Assembly (NCBI GenBank): GCA_035772405.1
Contig: JAYKKM010000216.1
Coordinates: 2,782,001 to 2,846,000 of the forward strand
Source of the DNA: Chrysogorgia sp. JL179-B06
Lineage: Eukaryota; Cnidaria; Anthozoa; Scleralcyonacea; Chrysogorgiidae
Length of the DNA: 64,000 nucleotides
Direction: 5' to 3'
The position numbers and the translations under genes were made by a program. Positions 9,934 to 26,415 of this stretch are shown one piece after another. How positions within the stretch are numbered: position 1 is the stretch's first letter; each line of letters begins with the position of its first letter. A model generated the notes under the pieces. That model worked only from the letters and a program-made list of their open reading frames with translations. It did not search any database and was not told the origin of the DNA.

Positions 9934-12900
9934 CTAAAGTAGAGCTTTCGACAGTTCGGGAGAAATCCCAGCATACAAATTGACGAGACGTTCTTTATCG
10001 AGTGAAAGCAAAATGTTACGTTCGATCGCCATAGAAAGTAAAGATTCAAGTCTTTCCTGAACCATAGAGGATCGAATACGTGTCTTCACCCTCTTTAGTG
10101 CAGAAAATGAGCGCTCCGCGGTCGACGAGCTTACTGGGATGGCCACAGCAATAGCATAAACTTGACAGAGTGTTGGGTATGCATCAACCAAACTGTATTC
10201 TGGGTGACAAAGAACTTCGAGAGCTTCAGTGAAGGATGGAATGTTCTTCGTATAGTTTTCTTTTTCGTGCCATCATTGGCGTCGCTGTCACTCCCTTCGC
10301 CGTCTGACCGATCTGAGACATCTGGTGTCATGTGACTCATGTCATCATCCTCCTCTTCTCCTCCAGCGGCAGCTGTACAATTTAATCTCTTGAAAGACCG
10401 AGCGAAATTAAAAAGTTCGTCCGCACATCTAAATACATCTAAATTGTAGGTTTCGCAAAAGATGTTCAGGGATGCTTGAAGATCGTGAGCGGTTTTGAAA
10501 TTCTTCAGAAGGTCTGGGAAGCGATTTGGGGCAAACAAGGAAAATGCTTTGAGCAGTGGCTGGTTCTTTTCAAATCGATTCTTCATTGAATTCAAGACGG
10601 TGTCGACGGCAACATAAAATGTGGTGCGTTTCCAGTGATCTTTTGGTGTTTCGGCAGGTTCGTCTTCTGCATTTTCACCATCCATCCTTCTTCGGCGTCT
10701 ATACCTTGTTTGTTGCCAAACTACACTTTCAGAGTCGTGTTCTTGCTCCACGCATGTGATGATTCGCTCCGGTTCGTCACGCATTTTGTTGAGCTGACCA
10801 ACTGCACTGTTCACCATACCAAGAGCTTTCCCGAAATCTACGTTCACGCTTTGTAAATATCGGCTTAACGGGCCAGTGACTGCAAATATTTCACGGAAAA
10901 GGTAGGCGGTAGCCAGAAATTGCTTTGTTTGGAGTTGCGTTAATAATCCAGCTGCAGTATTCCGGGGATTTCCTTCAAAAGAGATATCCGTTGAAACAGT
11001 TTCCAAGACAGTTAAAATGCATTCGTAGCGAGAGAGAACGACCTTCAGACAGAACTCGCGTGAATTCCAGCGAACAGTGTTCAGTCTTTTAAGAGAAAAC
11101 ACTTTTAAGTTCTCTTCTAGTTGAGCAGCCTCAAACAAGCCATGGATTCTTTGTGACTTGCTGAAGAGAACGTACAAGGCCTCAAGGTTGTTGAAAAGGC
11201 TTATCACTTGAACAGCAATACCTGCCGAGTTAGACAAAACAAGGTTGAGTGTGTGGGCATAACAGTGGACAAAAACAACATGGTCTCCAACTTTTTCCTT
11301 GAATAGCGCTTGCAAGCCGTTGTAGCAGCCACTCATATTTGAGGCACCGTCGTATGTTTGTGCCACCAGCTTTTCAAACGACACGGATTTTGAAGCCAGT
11401 GTTGCTGTAATTAGATCGTAAAGTTCCAATGCTGTTGTGCCAGAAGCTCTTTTGCACGACAACAAGTGCTCTGAACATTTACCGATGGCATTAACAATCC
11501 TTACACAGGGGCGTAGCGAAGGGGGGGTGCGGGGGGGTGTCGCACCCCCCCAATGTTGCTCTTGTCGGCACAAATCGGATTTATCTCGGCAAATTTGGAC
11601 CTGCGATCTAATGAGAATAAACTTTATGTTTGGGCGAATTTTTTAACGGAAACGGCAAAATGTGCCGACAAAAGTCAGCAAAAATCGACAAAAAACCCTG
11701 AAAAATCCCCAACAAATCCTTGGTTAAAAGGGGCGACAAATGCCGAATAATTACCGACCCCTGGCCAAACTACGACAAAAATGCTGGGAAGATTTAGCGT
11801 TTTACGTAGAGCCGCACTTTTTAATCCATCCGGAAATGCCAATCGTCTCTCCAAAAGCACAAGATATGGCTGTATAGCACCACTAGAATTTGCGTCGGAA
11901 ATCACGATCGTGCAAGTACACAACAGCCTCTCATGAATATTTCGTGGGCAAATGCGCAACCAGTAATAACGTTTCGGGCATTGTAGCGGTAGCGCACATA
12001 AGATTTAAGATGACTCGCTGATAGAAATATTTTAGATAAGAACAATTAGCTGAAACATTTAAACAAATATATTGGATTGGAAAGTTATGTACAACAACCA
12101 CCTGAAACGCAAGCGGAAGAAAATTAAGCTGACATGTCTTGCTTGCAAGCAAACATTTGATAATGATTATCGGCAACAACACAACAAAAAGTACCATGGA
12201 GATGTTTTGAAATTATTGGGTACGTGTTGATCAGTGGCGTAAATTTAGCCGGAATGGGGTGTTTACAATCTTCCCCCCAAATGCTGTACGTATGTTGTCA
12301 ACATAAAAAAAACAGTCCAAAATACGAAATTTTATAAACTTCTGAACTGACTGAAAATCACCACTCAGAATGCAGGAAATGCCATTTGCGGGATTCTATA
12401 TTTTAAAATTTTCCGGAGGGCAACAGCGCTCGAGATCATCCCCTATCTCTCACAACATAAGATCATAATTTCAAATTTAATAAATTCATATTGAAATCAT
12501 CATGACCACGCCCATGCCACGCCCAATTTGTCGGCAAAACTGGGTCATGCACCCCCCCAAATGCATTGCCTTCGCTACGTCCCTGTCCTTACACAAATAC
12601 TAAGTTGCTCGTGATGTCGGATGTCAGGTGTGGTGTCCGCTATTAATGCCCATGCTCTGCAATTACTTATCTCTTTCACAATTTCGGAAGAGATTTCTTT
12701 ACCAATAATGTTTATGACATTATTCTGGGTATCATTGCTGAGGAAAGTTAGTTTGGAGCCCCGTCCTTTTGCGCCTATTTTCCCGCTATTCCTTATCTTC
12801 GACGAAATTTGTTGCTTTCTCACCTTCAAAATGGTTGTCAATTGTAACGTCGTATGTTGACAAGTAATCCAGTGCCTCCAAAACATTTCCTTTATTCGCT

Positions 12901-14057
12901 TCAGCTGGATCAAGCGACTCCCGGTGACCTCTGAAAGCAAGTCCCTGCTTTCCTAGGAACACGACCGTGTCAACAATGCGTTTCATCACATTGCGGTTTG
13001 CATTGACTTTTTTCTTCCTGATCAAATCTTCGTCTTTTTCTTGTTGCTCCAAACAGTGACTGATTGATCGTCCTTGTAAGAAAACGACTTGAGCTATCTT
13101 GGCATTAACATGGCTTTCTGATGTTTCGTGCTTTGTTATTCCACTGTATTGCTTCTTCCAGTTAGAATACCCGGCATTGGTAAAAGCATTTCCTTGATTG
13201 AATCGCATATTTTCACCTCTCAAACATTCATCTGAGAATAGAAGACATGGAATACAATATAAGCAATCTTTACTTAGTGAGTAGGAAAGCCATTTTCGCT
13301 TTGTTTGACCTTCGCGAAAGAACACTCCCTGCGAGCAATACCGATTACGTTTTCCAATTTCTTTTTTTCTCACGGATAATACGTATTCTGGAGGCTGACA
13401 AGAATTCATTTTTATGAACTTTTCTTTATCTTCCATGCTAAGCTTCGCGTGGACAAGTGAAGCGGGATCAAAGGTCGCATTTTCTTCATCAATTATGAGT
13501 GCTGGGTTTCTTGGGAGCGTGTGCTTTATGGCTATGTCGTCCTCCTCGCCTGGATTTAGGGCAATCGGTGGCGGTGCAGTTGTATCCAAAGCCTCTTTCA
13601 GAACTTTACGTCCGGCTTCAATATCAGTAAAGATATCTTTACATGCGCTGACACTGCTGTCATCATTAAGTTCGTCCATGACTCCTTCATGGGCCGAATA
13701 ATCACAATCGGAAGGTGTCTCCTCGCTAGATGCAGAAGATTCTTCAAGGCCTTCTCCCTTGTTGTTTTTATCGTGGTCACATGCGCTATCAGTTGTTGGG
13801 TGGGCTGTATCTTCCCCCGATACTTCTTTGTTTATATTTGGCTTATCGGCCCCAGCAACTTCCACCTCATGGTCTATATTTGTAGCATTTTGAAGCCCAT
13901 GGTCGCCAATGGAAGTATCATTTTTTGTAGACGTTTCGCTTGATGTTGCGAAATAGTTTGTCATGAACGATCCCAGTCTTACATTTTCTTCCTTTTTGGC
14001 TTTGCTTGTCTTTTTATTTTCCGCACCTGATTTTTTACGTTTTCGGTTCCCAAACAT
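9934..14057 (-). pseudogene. hAT transposase (TTF zinc finger, DUF4371, hAT dimerisation)
   Basis: The gene starts with ATG at 14057. The first about 200 residues are acidic and low in complexity. A TTF-type zinc finger follows (residues about 230-330, with KDCLYCIPCLLFSD and a downstream His-x3-His-like KHETSESHVNA). Next is a DUF4371-type RNase H-like domain, whose DTTPDIRHHEQLSICVR motif ends at the nested insertion (about 12594), and whose second half (TYDGASNMSGCYNGLQ, FVHCYAHTLNLVL) resumes at 11497. At the end is the hAT dimerisation domain with SSTAERSFSALKRVKTR near 10110. The gene is broken three times: a frameshift near 12800, the 1.08-kb insertion, and a frameshift near 10262. ZMYM1/ZNF862-like host proteins share this architecture, but the flanking inverted repeats show that this is a transposon gene. 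Confidence 0.92.
11506..12585. mobile_element. Nested hAT-type MITE, 1.08 kb
   Basis: Termini CAGGGGCGTAGCGAAGG and (complement) CAGGGACGTAGCGAAGG match at 16 of 17 positions and are flanked by the 8-bp duplication TCCTTACA (11498-11505, 12586-12593). Excision of the element and one duplication rejoins the transposase codons exactly. There is no transposase, so it needed a hAT enzyme in trans. Another hAT-like end (CAGTGGCGTAAATTTAGCC) begins inside it at about 12233, so it may hold a third, incomplete element. Confidence 0.93.
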
Positions 14058-15120
14058 GGTGGCGTGCTAGAAGTTGAATAATTTATTTAATTATATTACG
14101 AATTAAAACTGTATCGCAAAATCTCGCCGGCAAAAAGTAGCAATTCCATTTTCCGCTATCCAATTCCAATGATCCAATCAGATCACAGGAAATAGTCCGC
14201 CTCCGCATTTTCCGCCTAGGGCCCTAAACCCTAGTGTAGATTATTTGTTGTAACTTAGTAAACTTTATACTTACTTAGATATCAATAATCAATATTTGCA
14301 AATTGTAACTTACATATAAATATAATTGAAAACAATATAATTGTGATTATGCGGTAAATATTGAATTTATAATAATCATGTTATTCTTTTTTTCATTTTA
14401 ATATATAAATCACCGAGTTGAGAGTCAGTGAGTCACAGGTGATATACAAACAATAATGTTCACTATTAGAAGTAATACCAACATTTAGAATATAAATGTA
14501 TGTACACAGTAAAGTTTTCTTACCTTTCAAGATTTAAGATGACCGCATCGCGCGTTCTGAAATCTGAATGACAGTGATTCCTATTGACTCATATACAGCT
14601 TTCTTTTCGCCGAATTTGATATCCAGATTAAAGTAGACGATCTATGTACTACGTATATATATAATCGCGGCAGTTAGAACCATCAAGAACCTAATTTGTA
14701 CCAATTATTAACCTAATGATTACGAATTTCACAGTAAATCGTGCGTCTTTCCTTCGTGCGAAAGAACTTGAGTAATAAAGGATTAGTAACCTTAAGCGCA
14801 TTCTTTCCAGCGTCTTCATTTTCGCTGTCAACACCCGTTATACCATCTTGCCACAAGTGCTGGCAATTTGCCGTATTTCGGTCACTATTTCCATATAGTA
14901 TAATATTATACAGTTTGCTACTGCTCTATCCTGTGTTTTCACCTTGGTTGGTTCAATATCTTATAACCTTTTAAAACATTGCAATCTGATTTTTCTATGT
15001 AAATCCTTTCCTGAGGATTTCGGCGCCCCATTTCAAGAGGGCGCCGAAATGCTGATGCGTCATCGCTGGGGGGGCCATGCCCCCCCCGGCCCCCCCGGCC
15101 ACCACGCCACTGCAACCTAT

Positions 15121-15262
15121 CAGGGATCGGGATGTCTCCCTGGAATGCAAGTTCGGTACGGCTCTGAATATATATATCGTGCATGGGCTATAAATATCGT
15201 GGTGCTTGGAGAATTTTAAAATTTTAACGCGATTGATGTCAACCGTAACGTGCTAAGTGACT
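15121..15262 (+). pseudogene. Polinton hexon-like capsid gene, 3' part
   Basis: This continues the capsid frame from 9742 after the hAT target duplication. The segment encodes the C-terminal region of the F54H12.2-like family, including an IDVNRNVLSDF-like motif at about 15230-15262, with frameshifts on the way. The family normally ends close to this motif, so little of the gene lies beyond. Polinton sequence is not recognisable further right. Confidence 0.6.
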
Positions 15263-15463
15263 TCAGAAGATAAAATGAACACAAATCAGTGTAGACAGAA
15301 TTTTTACCATTGGATCGTCAGATACCGAAAATATCTAGAGCGATAAAAAGCGAGCGAGGGGATTATTGCGGTTTTGTATTTCTAGTGGATATATAGCAGC
15401 TTACATCACCCCCAGCTCCGAGAAAAAAGAGTTTTCTTTCTCGTTAGGTAAACAATAAAGTAT

Positions 15464-15690
15464 GAGCCAGTTCGTAATGTCGACTGCGCTTCTGCATGCG
15501 TCGGGATAAAACTTATTTCAATTCATAACATCAGGATAAAACTACAATAGACATTTGCATTTCTATTTACACTTGCAAATTCGTTATACTGAATTCCCCA
15601 GCCTGATGTTATGAATTGAAATAAGCTAGTTTTATCCCGACGCAGAATGCGTCATTTTGATGCGCAGTCGACATTACGAACTGGCTTATG
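15464..15690. mobile_element. MITE with ~85-bp inverted arms
   Basis: The left arm starts near AGCCAGTTCGTAATGTCGAC and includes TTATTTCAATTCATAACATC. The right arm is its complement and ends GTCGACATTACGAACTGGCT, with about 60 bp of loop DNA between. TAT flanks both ends, so a short T/A-type target duplication is possible. No coding capacity. Confidence 0.8.
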
Positions 15691-15695
15691 GCAAG

Positions 15696-15776
15696 ATGTG
15701 GACTTGAAGGATTTGAACCCACGTTCTCTTGGGATAGAATTAAACCCTCAACGCCTTCACCACTCGGCGACACTCG
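15696..15776 (-). other. tRNA-like sequence (Ser/Leu type), probable pseudogene
   Basis: On the minus strand an A-box-like TCGCCGAGTGG and a B-box-like GGGTTCAAATCC are spaced with room for a long variable arm, as in tRNA-Ser or tRNA-Leu. The T-stem has one mismatch and I cannot form a good acceptor stem, so it is more likely a tRNA pseudogene or SINE head than a working gene. Confidence 0.45.
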
Positions 15777-15779
15777 CGT

Positions 15780-16365
15780 CTATACATTTTTCCTCTTTAT
15801 TTTAGATTTGTAATAAAATAAACCCAATGGGGGAGTTAGGGTGAAGGTGATGCAGCCTTTGAGGGTCTTGCTGTGTTTGAGCGGGTAAGTGGCCCAAGCC
15901 TATTCTCGAAACGAGACTTTCTGCGAGGTACGCCCGTCGCTATAATAAACTAAATAAATGTTCTTTTAACTCAATATTTGTGGCGCATATTAAGATGATT
16001 TTATGTATCTCCACAAGCGCCCTTTTGTTTTATTCCTTATAAATTACTTGTTTAATGACTCATTACGAGACAGCGCCATTGTTTTCTACATGTGCTTTCA
16101 GTCGAAATATGCAAATATTAGTCTTATCTACAGCCACTGCAGGCAACGTGCAGCTACACTAGTAGCAACGTTTTGAAAGCAATACCATGAAACCGCTTTA
16201 GTTTATATTTTTCTATGTCGATGCGTTTTAAATCTTTAACAGTTATTCGCACTCCTTCCCGAATTGCTTCCTCCTCTTAGAAATTTCTTACTATATACAC
16301 AAAAGTGAAACAAATGACGATTCTGCCAAAATTGTTGCCAATCTCTTCGTAATGTGGCGAAATTG
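15780..16365. other. Intergenic, nothing recognised
   Basis: No coding region or repeat with a second copy in the window was seen. Confidence 0.35.
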
Positions 16366-16536
16366 GTGAAGGCTAAAAGGGATGACTCAAAAGGAACTTC
16401 ACATTTTCTAGAACTAATCCTAACCTAATCTAAATCCTAATCTTGATAATAACCTTAAACCTAATCCTAACCGTAGCTACCAGACAAAAACAGAAAGGTC
16501 TTTTGAGTCATCCCATTTTAGCCATCCCCTATAGGC
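16366..16536. mobile_element. Small MITE with CCTAAT-rich core
   Basis: Inverted ends GGCTAAAAGGGATGACTCAA (left) and its near complement TTGAGTCATCCCATTTTAGCC (right) enclose about 120 bp rich in CCTAAT/CCTAAC words. The core resembles degenerate telomere sequence but is far too short and irregular to be a telomere. Confidence 0.7.
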
Positions 16537-16849
16537 AATTGCACAACTTCCGATGTGTGTCAAGGAGTCGGGATTGAAATCGGAATGGTTCGGATGGAAT
16601 AACTAATGAAATTTAGGGTTGGAAGAGGTTAGCAAAGATTGGTGCTAATTATTTCCGTTCCTCACATATCCCCATATCGTCCCTCACACGGAATAATTAA
16701 TTAGCCGACATCCTTTATTACAGTGGATGGGGCGGTTTACCTACATATTAACTTGTCAGGGCAGAGTCTAATGGGTATGAGTTTTGTTCAACTGACACTA
16801 ACAACTAATAGTACGATTTGGTCTCTAAGTGGTTTAAGGCTGATTTTCA

Positions 16850-16925
16850 CATAATAATAATAAATGTATTAATTTATATAGCGCTTAAATTATAAAAATA
16901 TTCAAAAGCGTTTTACACAATTAAG
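16850..16925 (-). repeat. LINE/SINE 3' tail fragment
   Basis: An (AAT)n tract is followed by TTTATATAGCGCTT and AAAAGCGTTTTACA, the inverted 3' end common to many marine invertebrate retroposons. No coding part is attached. Confidence 0.5.
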
Positions 16926-17195
16926 TTGATAAAATGAATAATTATACATAATGTAAAATGCCAGAATAATAAAGTCTGTAAAATACGGAATCATAATGAC
17001 CTAAAAATATTGATAATATATAGTACAATAACTGAAAAACTAACAATTAAATGCTAATTGCTTAAAAAGAGAAGTCTTCAATTGACTTTTAAAAAGGGCA
17101 AAGAGTTACATACTGTTGGTGCTACGTCGGTAGCACTGTCGCCAAAGATATTTACAGTTTTGTTATATACGAACAAGAAGAAATATATATGTATA

Positions 17196-17200
17196 TATCC

Positions 17201-17251
<51 letters not shown>
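17196..17251. repeat. (TA)n microsatellite
   Basis: A pure dinucleotide tract immediately left of a Penelope-type tail that ends near 17255. Confidence 0.95.
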
Positions 17252-17254
<3 letters not shown>

Positions 17255-17392
17255 TGAATAGAGAATGGTTATTTCCAACGATGAACTCCCCATAGAAGGA
17301 TCCAAAAGGATACTAGCGCTGCTTCGGTATTTGTAGCTTGTATAACTATAGGTAATGTAGATGGAAGACAGCAAACTTCTTATAGTCCTTTA

Positions 17393-17434
17393 TTTAAAAT
17401 ACGTTTCGGCCGTTCGGCCTTCTTCAGTTTAAAA
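17393..17434 (-). ncRNA. Hammerhead ribozyme, type I (Penelope tail)
   Basis: On the minus strand, CUGAAGA is followed by stem II GGCC/GGCC with loop GAAC, then GAAA, a minimal stem III (CG) and the cleavage triplet GUA. Stem I pairs AAA with UUU, then has a U-U mismatch and three more A-U pairs. The box sequence fits the CUGANGA consensus. No Penelope frame is attached here; the tail appears isolated. Confidence 0.7.
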
Positions 17435-17918
17435 ATTACAAAAAATGTGTGACTAGATTGGCTAAATACAGGTTATTTATACTAGAACCACGTTAATAAA
17501 TATACATAAATTATAATTAAAAAATATCAGTTTTAAAAATTTTTCTACGCCCAACTATTTAAATGAAGTATGTCAGAACAAAAGGCAAGAATTCAACTGC
17601 AAAACCAAATTAATATCACAAATAATGAATTCTGTTTTTCGACTTCAATTCACGCCTTTTGTTAAGGCCGTCAGGATTTTAGGCCTCTGGGAATTTAACT
17701 GTTGTTGATATTTGTAAACTAAACAAATTAAACATTAAATAAATGCATAAATTTCGATTCAATTCTGCTTTACGTGCTCGAGTTTGTAGTAATTAGACAG
17801 TTATGCCCCTGGAATACGATTACAAGCTATTTTAAATTCCCAGGGGCGAAAATCTTTTGTGTTTAAGAACACAGTGGATTTCTTGGAAAATTCCGAGGTT
17901 GCGCTTTTTTTGTTTTAC

Positions 17919-17920
<2 letters not shown>

Positions 17921-18013
<93 letters not shown>
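17921..18013. repeat. (TA)n microsatellite
   Basis: A pure TA tract ending exactly where an inverted pair of Penelope tails begins. Confidence 0.95.
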
Positions 18014-18014
<1 letters not shown>

Positions 18015-18048
18015 CTGGACACGGTTACACTTTCGACATTAGTTTATT

Positions 18049-18093
18049 GCATACAGTTCTGTTTCGTGCAGGCGAACCTGCACTCATCAGTGC
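18049..18093 (-). ncRNA. Hammerhead ribozyme, type I
   Basis: The minus strand reads stem I GCA, CUGAUGA, stem II GUGCAGG/CCUGCAC with loop UUCG, GAAA, stem III CAG/CUG with loop AA, cleavage triplet GUA, and stem I UGC. The 7-bp stem II is perfectly paired. Confidence 0.85.
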
Positions 18094-18444
18094 TAGACTA
18101 AATGTGACTTATAAAAACACCTACAGCACCACAAGCATCATATTACATCTTCCGTTACTATGTAGTTGGGCCTATCTTATAACATTATGAGATTATATAC
18201 TTGGTTTCACGCCTGTAATTAGAGACTTTGCGTGTTTAACTCGTAATGACGTTCCTTAACAGAAATTTCGCTTTATGTCTACACTTACTAACTAGTTCGT
18301 TCCGTTTGTTCAAAGCTGCGCTCCCCGGTTTGCATAAAAATCTCAAAATCTCATAATGTTATAAGATAAGCCCAATTACATAGTAACGGAAGATGTAATA
18401 TGATGGTGCTTTAGGTGTTTTTATAAGTCACATTAACTAGTCTA

Positions 18445-18489
18445 GCACTGATGAGTGCAGGTTCGCCTGTACGAAACAGAACTGTATGC
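18445..18489 (+). ncRNA. Hammerhead ribozyme, type I
   Basis: Mirror copy of the ribozyme at 18049-18093. Stem II is GUGCAGG/CCUGUAC, with one C-to-U change that turns a G-C pair into a G-U pair, so pairing is kept. GAAA, stem III CAG/CUG and triplet GUA are unchanged. Confidence 0.85.
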
Positions 18490-18595
18490 AATAAACTAAT
18501 GTCGAAAGTGTAACCGTGTCCAGTTATTCTATATATTTGCTCTACCGATGGTATCGAGCACTCTCGAAACACAAACACAAGATCTTTATTTATTT

Positions 18596-18600
<5 letters not shown>

Positions 18601-18631
<31 letters not shown>
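18601..18631. repeat. (TA)n microsatellite
   Basis: A short pure tract within Penelope-tail-like DNA that has GAGCACTCT words on each side (about 18560 and 18728). Confidence 0.9.
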
Positions 18632-18634
<3 letters not shown>

Positions 18635-18762
18635 CGCTTACCTCAAAACTGGTCTGCTACAACTTGTTTCATCTGTAAAAGAATCTTCAGGCAGTGATCT
18701 ATTATTTGCTCTAACTATATGTTGTTGAGCACTCTTTGCATTTCGTAGACCAAAACCTACAC

Positions 18763-18764
<2 letters not shown>

Positions 18765-18832
<68 letters not shown>
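18765..18832. repeat. (TA)n microsatellite
   Basis: A pure TA tract directly before the hairpin at 18843-19027. Confidence 0.95.
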
Positions 18833-18835
<3 letters not shown>

Positions 18836-18842
18836 TATATAT

Positions 18843-19027
18843 ATGAATATATTAGAACTGGTGAAGTGACGGCTTGTGAAATTATATGTAATATATATGT
18901 GCAGATATGCATCAAGCCTATATATATCAGAACATTTTTCTGAGGTATATATAGGCTTGATGCATATCTACACATATATATTACATATAATTTCACAAGC
19001 CGTCACTTCACCAGTTCTAATATATTC
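18843..19027. repeat. Long hairpin of SINE tails
   Basis: Arms of about 85 bp (from GAATATATTAGAACTGGTGA) are almost perfect reverse complements around a short TTTTT-containing centre. The right half, TTCTGAGGTATATATAGGC to ACACATATAT, recurs after the tRNA-like head at 19215-19260, so the hairpin is an inverted pair of that SINE tail. Confidence 0.8.
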
Positions 19028-19139
19028 ACATATAACTTGCAGTTAATATTAACTGAACACGATACGTTGAGACTCGAAAGAGTAGGCATATTACACGTAT
19101 CACATCGGACCATCAATTAACCTTCGCTCTCTATCTGAG

Positions 19140-19255
19140 TTCGTGTGGCTCAGTTGGAGCGTCTCACCGGCAATCAGAAGGTTACGGGTTCGATTCCCGT
19201 CAGGGACTCAGAAATTTTTTCTGAGGTATATAGGCTTGATGCATATCTACACATA
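19140..19255 (+). mobile_element. tRNA-derived SINE
   Basis: The head has an A-box-like TGGCTCAGTTGG and a B-box GGTTCGATTCCC with a perfect T stem (ACGGG/CCCGT). The acceptor stem pairs at about five of seven positions and the anticodon loop reads CCGGCAA (GGC, alanine), with U33 replaced by C. A tail TTCTGAGGTATATAGGCTTG follows, shared with the hairpin at 18843-19027. A truncated relative is at 29193-29275. A SINE fits better than a working tRNA gene. Confidence 0.65.
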
Positions 19256-19257
19256 TT

Positions 19258-19520
19258 TATTACATATATATATACTATATATATACTATATATATACTAT
19301 ATATATACTATATATATACTATATATATACTATATATACTATATATACTATATATATACTATATATATACTATATATATACTATATATATACTATATATA
19401 TACTATATATATACTATATATATATACTATATATATACTATATATATACTATATTATAACTATATATATACTATATATATACTATATATACTATATATAC
19501 TATATATATATATATATATT
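19258..19520. repeat. CTATATATA short tandem repeat
   Basis: Irregular repetition of a 9-11-bp word, CTATATATA with extra TA steps. It encodes only artificial Tyr-Ile peptides on either strand. Confidence 0.9.
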
Positions 19521-19620
19521 TGCTTGCTTGTGGGACAAACAGCGGTCATGCGCACATCCAGAGAGCGTGAAGCGGTATAGGGCCAGAGTGCTCAAACTAC
19601 CACAAGGGTGTGGGCGTTGC
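19521..19620 (-). mobile_element. Penelope tail fragment
   Basis: Reverse complement of the segment at 48737-48810 (TGGTAGTTTGAGCACTCTGG ... GACCGCTGTTT). It lacks the ribozyme part found with the 48-kb copy. Confidence 0.65.
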
Positions 19621-19755
19621 ATTATCGCTAAAGGACACCTACACCAACTTCACAGAGTGCTCAACAACACCGAAATGAAGGAGCGTAATAGATCGTAATA
19701 GAGCGTAATATATAATAATAATACAATGATAATGTCGATGCGTACTTAAAAAAAT

Positions 19756-20182
19756 ATATACGGTACCGTTTCGGCCTTTTGGGCTTATCAGTGTAGTGCT
19801 GATGAGCAGGATGAAGATAACTGCTATTACAGTCACCCTTGATGCCACACAAATGTGGGACATCAAAAACCATGCCAGAGCGCTCAAACTGCAAGCAGTG
19901 AGCGTGCGCACAATGCGTAAGCGACAATGGTTCATCCTGTAGAGCGCTCATCCTGTAGAGATATATATGTCGATGCATGCGTACTATATTATATATATAT
20001 ATATATTATATATATGTATATATGTATATATATATTTGCAGTTTGAGCGCTCTGGCATGGTTTTTGATGTCCCACATTTTGTGTGGCATCAAGGGTGACT
20101 GTTAATAGCAGTTATCTTCATCCTGCTCATCAGCACTACACTGATGAGGCCCAAAAGGCCGAAACGGTACCGTCTGTAGTTA
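19756..20182. mobile_element. Inverted pair of Penelope-like tails
   Basis: The arms 19756-19893 and about 20038-20176 are reverse complements (TACGGTACCGTTTCGGCC to GAGCGCTCAAACTGCA). The centre holds a TA-rich stretch at 19984-20030. Only the right arm keeps an intact ribozyme; the left has a CUGAUAA mutation in the core. Confidence 0.75.
20136..20179 (+). ncRNA. Hammerhead ribozyme, type I
   Basis: Stem I CUACA, box CUGAUGA, stem II GGCC/GGCC with loop CAAAA, GAAA, stem III formed within the palindrome CGGUACCG, cleavage triplet GUC, then stem I UGUAG. Five perfect base pairs close stem I. All conserved core positions are present. This is one of the cleanest examples in the window. Confidence 0.88.
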
Positions 20183-20192
20183 TACATATTAC

Positions 20193-20201
20193 CGTATATA
20201 T

Positions 20202-20292
<91 letters not shown>
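20193..20292. repeat. (TA)n microsatellite
   Basis: A TA tract starting within 15 bases of the ribozyme at 20136-20179. Confidence 0.95.
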
Positions 20293-20297
<5 letters not shown>

Positions 20298-20299
20298 TT

Positions 20300-21080
20300 A
20301 ATTTGGTGCCATAGCCGAATAAAGAGCTTTATAAACAAGGAGCTCGATGTTGAACTCAACTCGATGCTTAACCCTCTAAAATCAATTGCTGCAAACCTTT
20401 CCCACACGCACATTCATATAGACATACGGTTGTCAACCACGAACCCAAATTCCAAAAGCCTTCGGATTTCTAAAAATTCGCTGTAAAATTTAAAGCGAGA
20501 CAATTTTTTAACACCCTATTAATCTGAATAAATTAGCGGAATTAATTGCATTTTAAAATAGAGAGCACATAAGTAGAGGCGGAGTGGCGTTTTTTGCATG
20601 CTGAATTATTTGCATTTTCTACTATGAATAACTATACACAGTGCGTTTTCTTTGAATTTCTTTAAAACGCTGACTTATAACTCTTTTAACTTAAGAAATA
20701 CTTTTCGACAGAGTTCTACAGCTCGTTAATCGACTTTATGTAAATTACTGAAGAAAACAAAAATCTTGCGTCAACCTCGTACTTGAGACTTCTTTACCGT
20801 TAATTAACTTTCATTAATCAGAGAATGAGCAGGTGGGAGGCGTAACTTTGTTAATAATATTAGGCCCGTTTTATAAACGTCGAACTTTACGTGCCGATTC
20901 CAATGCACTAATAAGCTCGAACAATTTAAGTTCGATGTTTACTAACGGGCCGCAGAGCACATTATAAAACACGAATAAAAAGCATAATGAAGTTTTAATA
21001 GGATAACACTGCATCTCTGGCAATTAGAAAGAAATGTTAACTTCGATGCTTTTTCTACGTTTTATACGACCGCTTCTTGT
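20300..21080. other. 3' flank of transporter gene 1
   Basis: AT-rich with no reading frame of interest. Poly(A) signals for the minus-strand gene would lie here, but I could not single one out. Confidence 0.4.

Positions 21081-26415
<5,335 letters not shown>

Larger units (their letters stand above)
9751..15112. mobile_element. hAT transposon, 5.36 kb, inserted in Polinton capsid gene
   Basis: Perfect 15-bp terminal inverted repeats, CAGTGGCGTGGTGGC at 9751 and its complement ending at 15112, are flanked by the 8-bp duplication CAACCTAT. The Polinton capsid reading frame joins cleanly across it, which proves insertion. It carries one minus-strand transposase gene (14057-9934), itself broken by a second element at 11506-12585. 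Subterminal DNA on the right is strongly G/C-biased (15060-15105). Confidence 0.93.
18014..18528. mobile_element. Inverted pair of Penelope-like tails
   Basis: The left arm (about 18014-18200) is the near-perfect reverse complement of the right arm (about 18350-18528), separated by about 150 bp. Each arm runs from CTGGACACGGTTACACTTTC through a hammerhead ribozyme to ATGTAATATGATG-type sequence. Both ribozymes point outward, to the arm ends beside the flanking sequence. No reading frame is present. It resembles a severely 5'-truncated Penelope element whose inserted end was copied in both orientations. Confidence 0.75.

Noticed and set aside
9934..14057. Domesticated host ZMYM1-like gene
   Set aside because: Domain order fits, but perfect inverted termini with an 8-bp target duplication and insertion in a Polinton gene identify it as a transposon.
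15696..15776. Functional tRNA-Ser or tRNA-Leu gene
   Set aside because: A and B boxes are present but a proper acceptor stem and anticodon arm cannot be folded, so it is listed only as tRNA-like.
16420..16490. Interstitial telomere (CCTAAT/CCTAAC words)
   Set aside because: Too short and irregular, and enclosed by the inverted ends of a small MITE.
19258..19520. Possible CRISPR-like array of CTATATATA words
   Set aside because: No unique spacers and no constant repeat length; it is a microsatellite in a eukaryotic genome.
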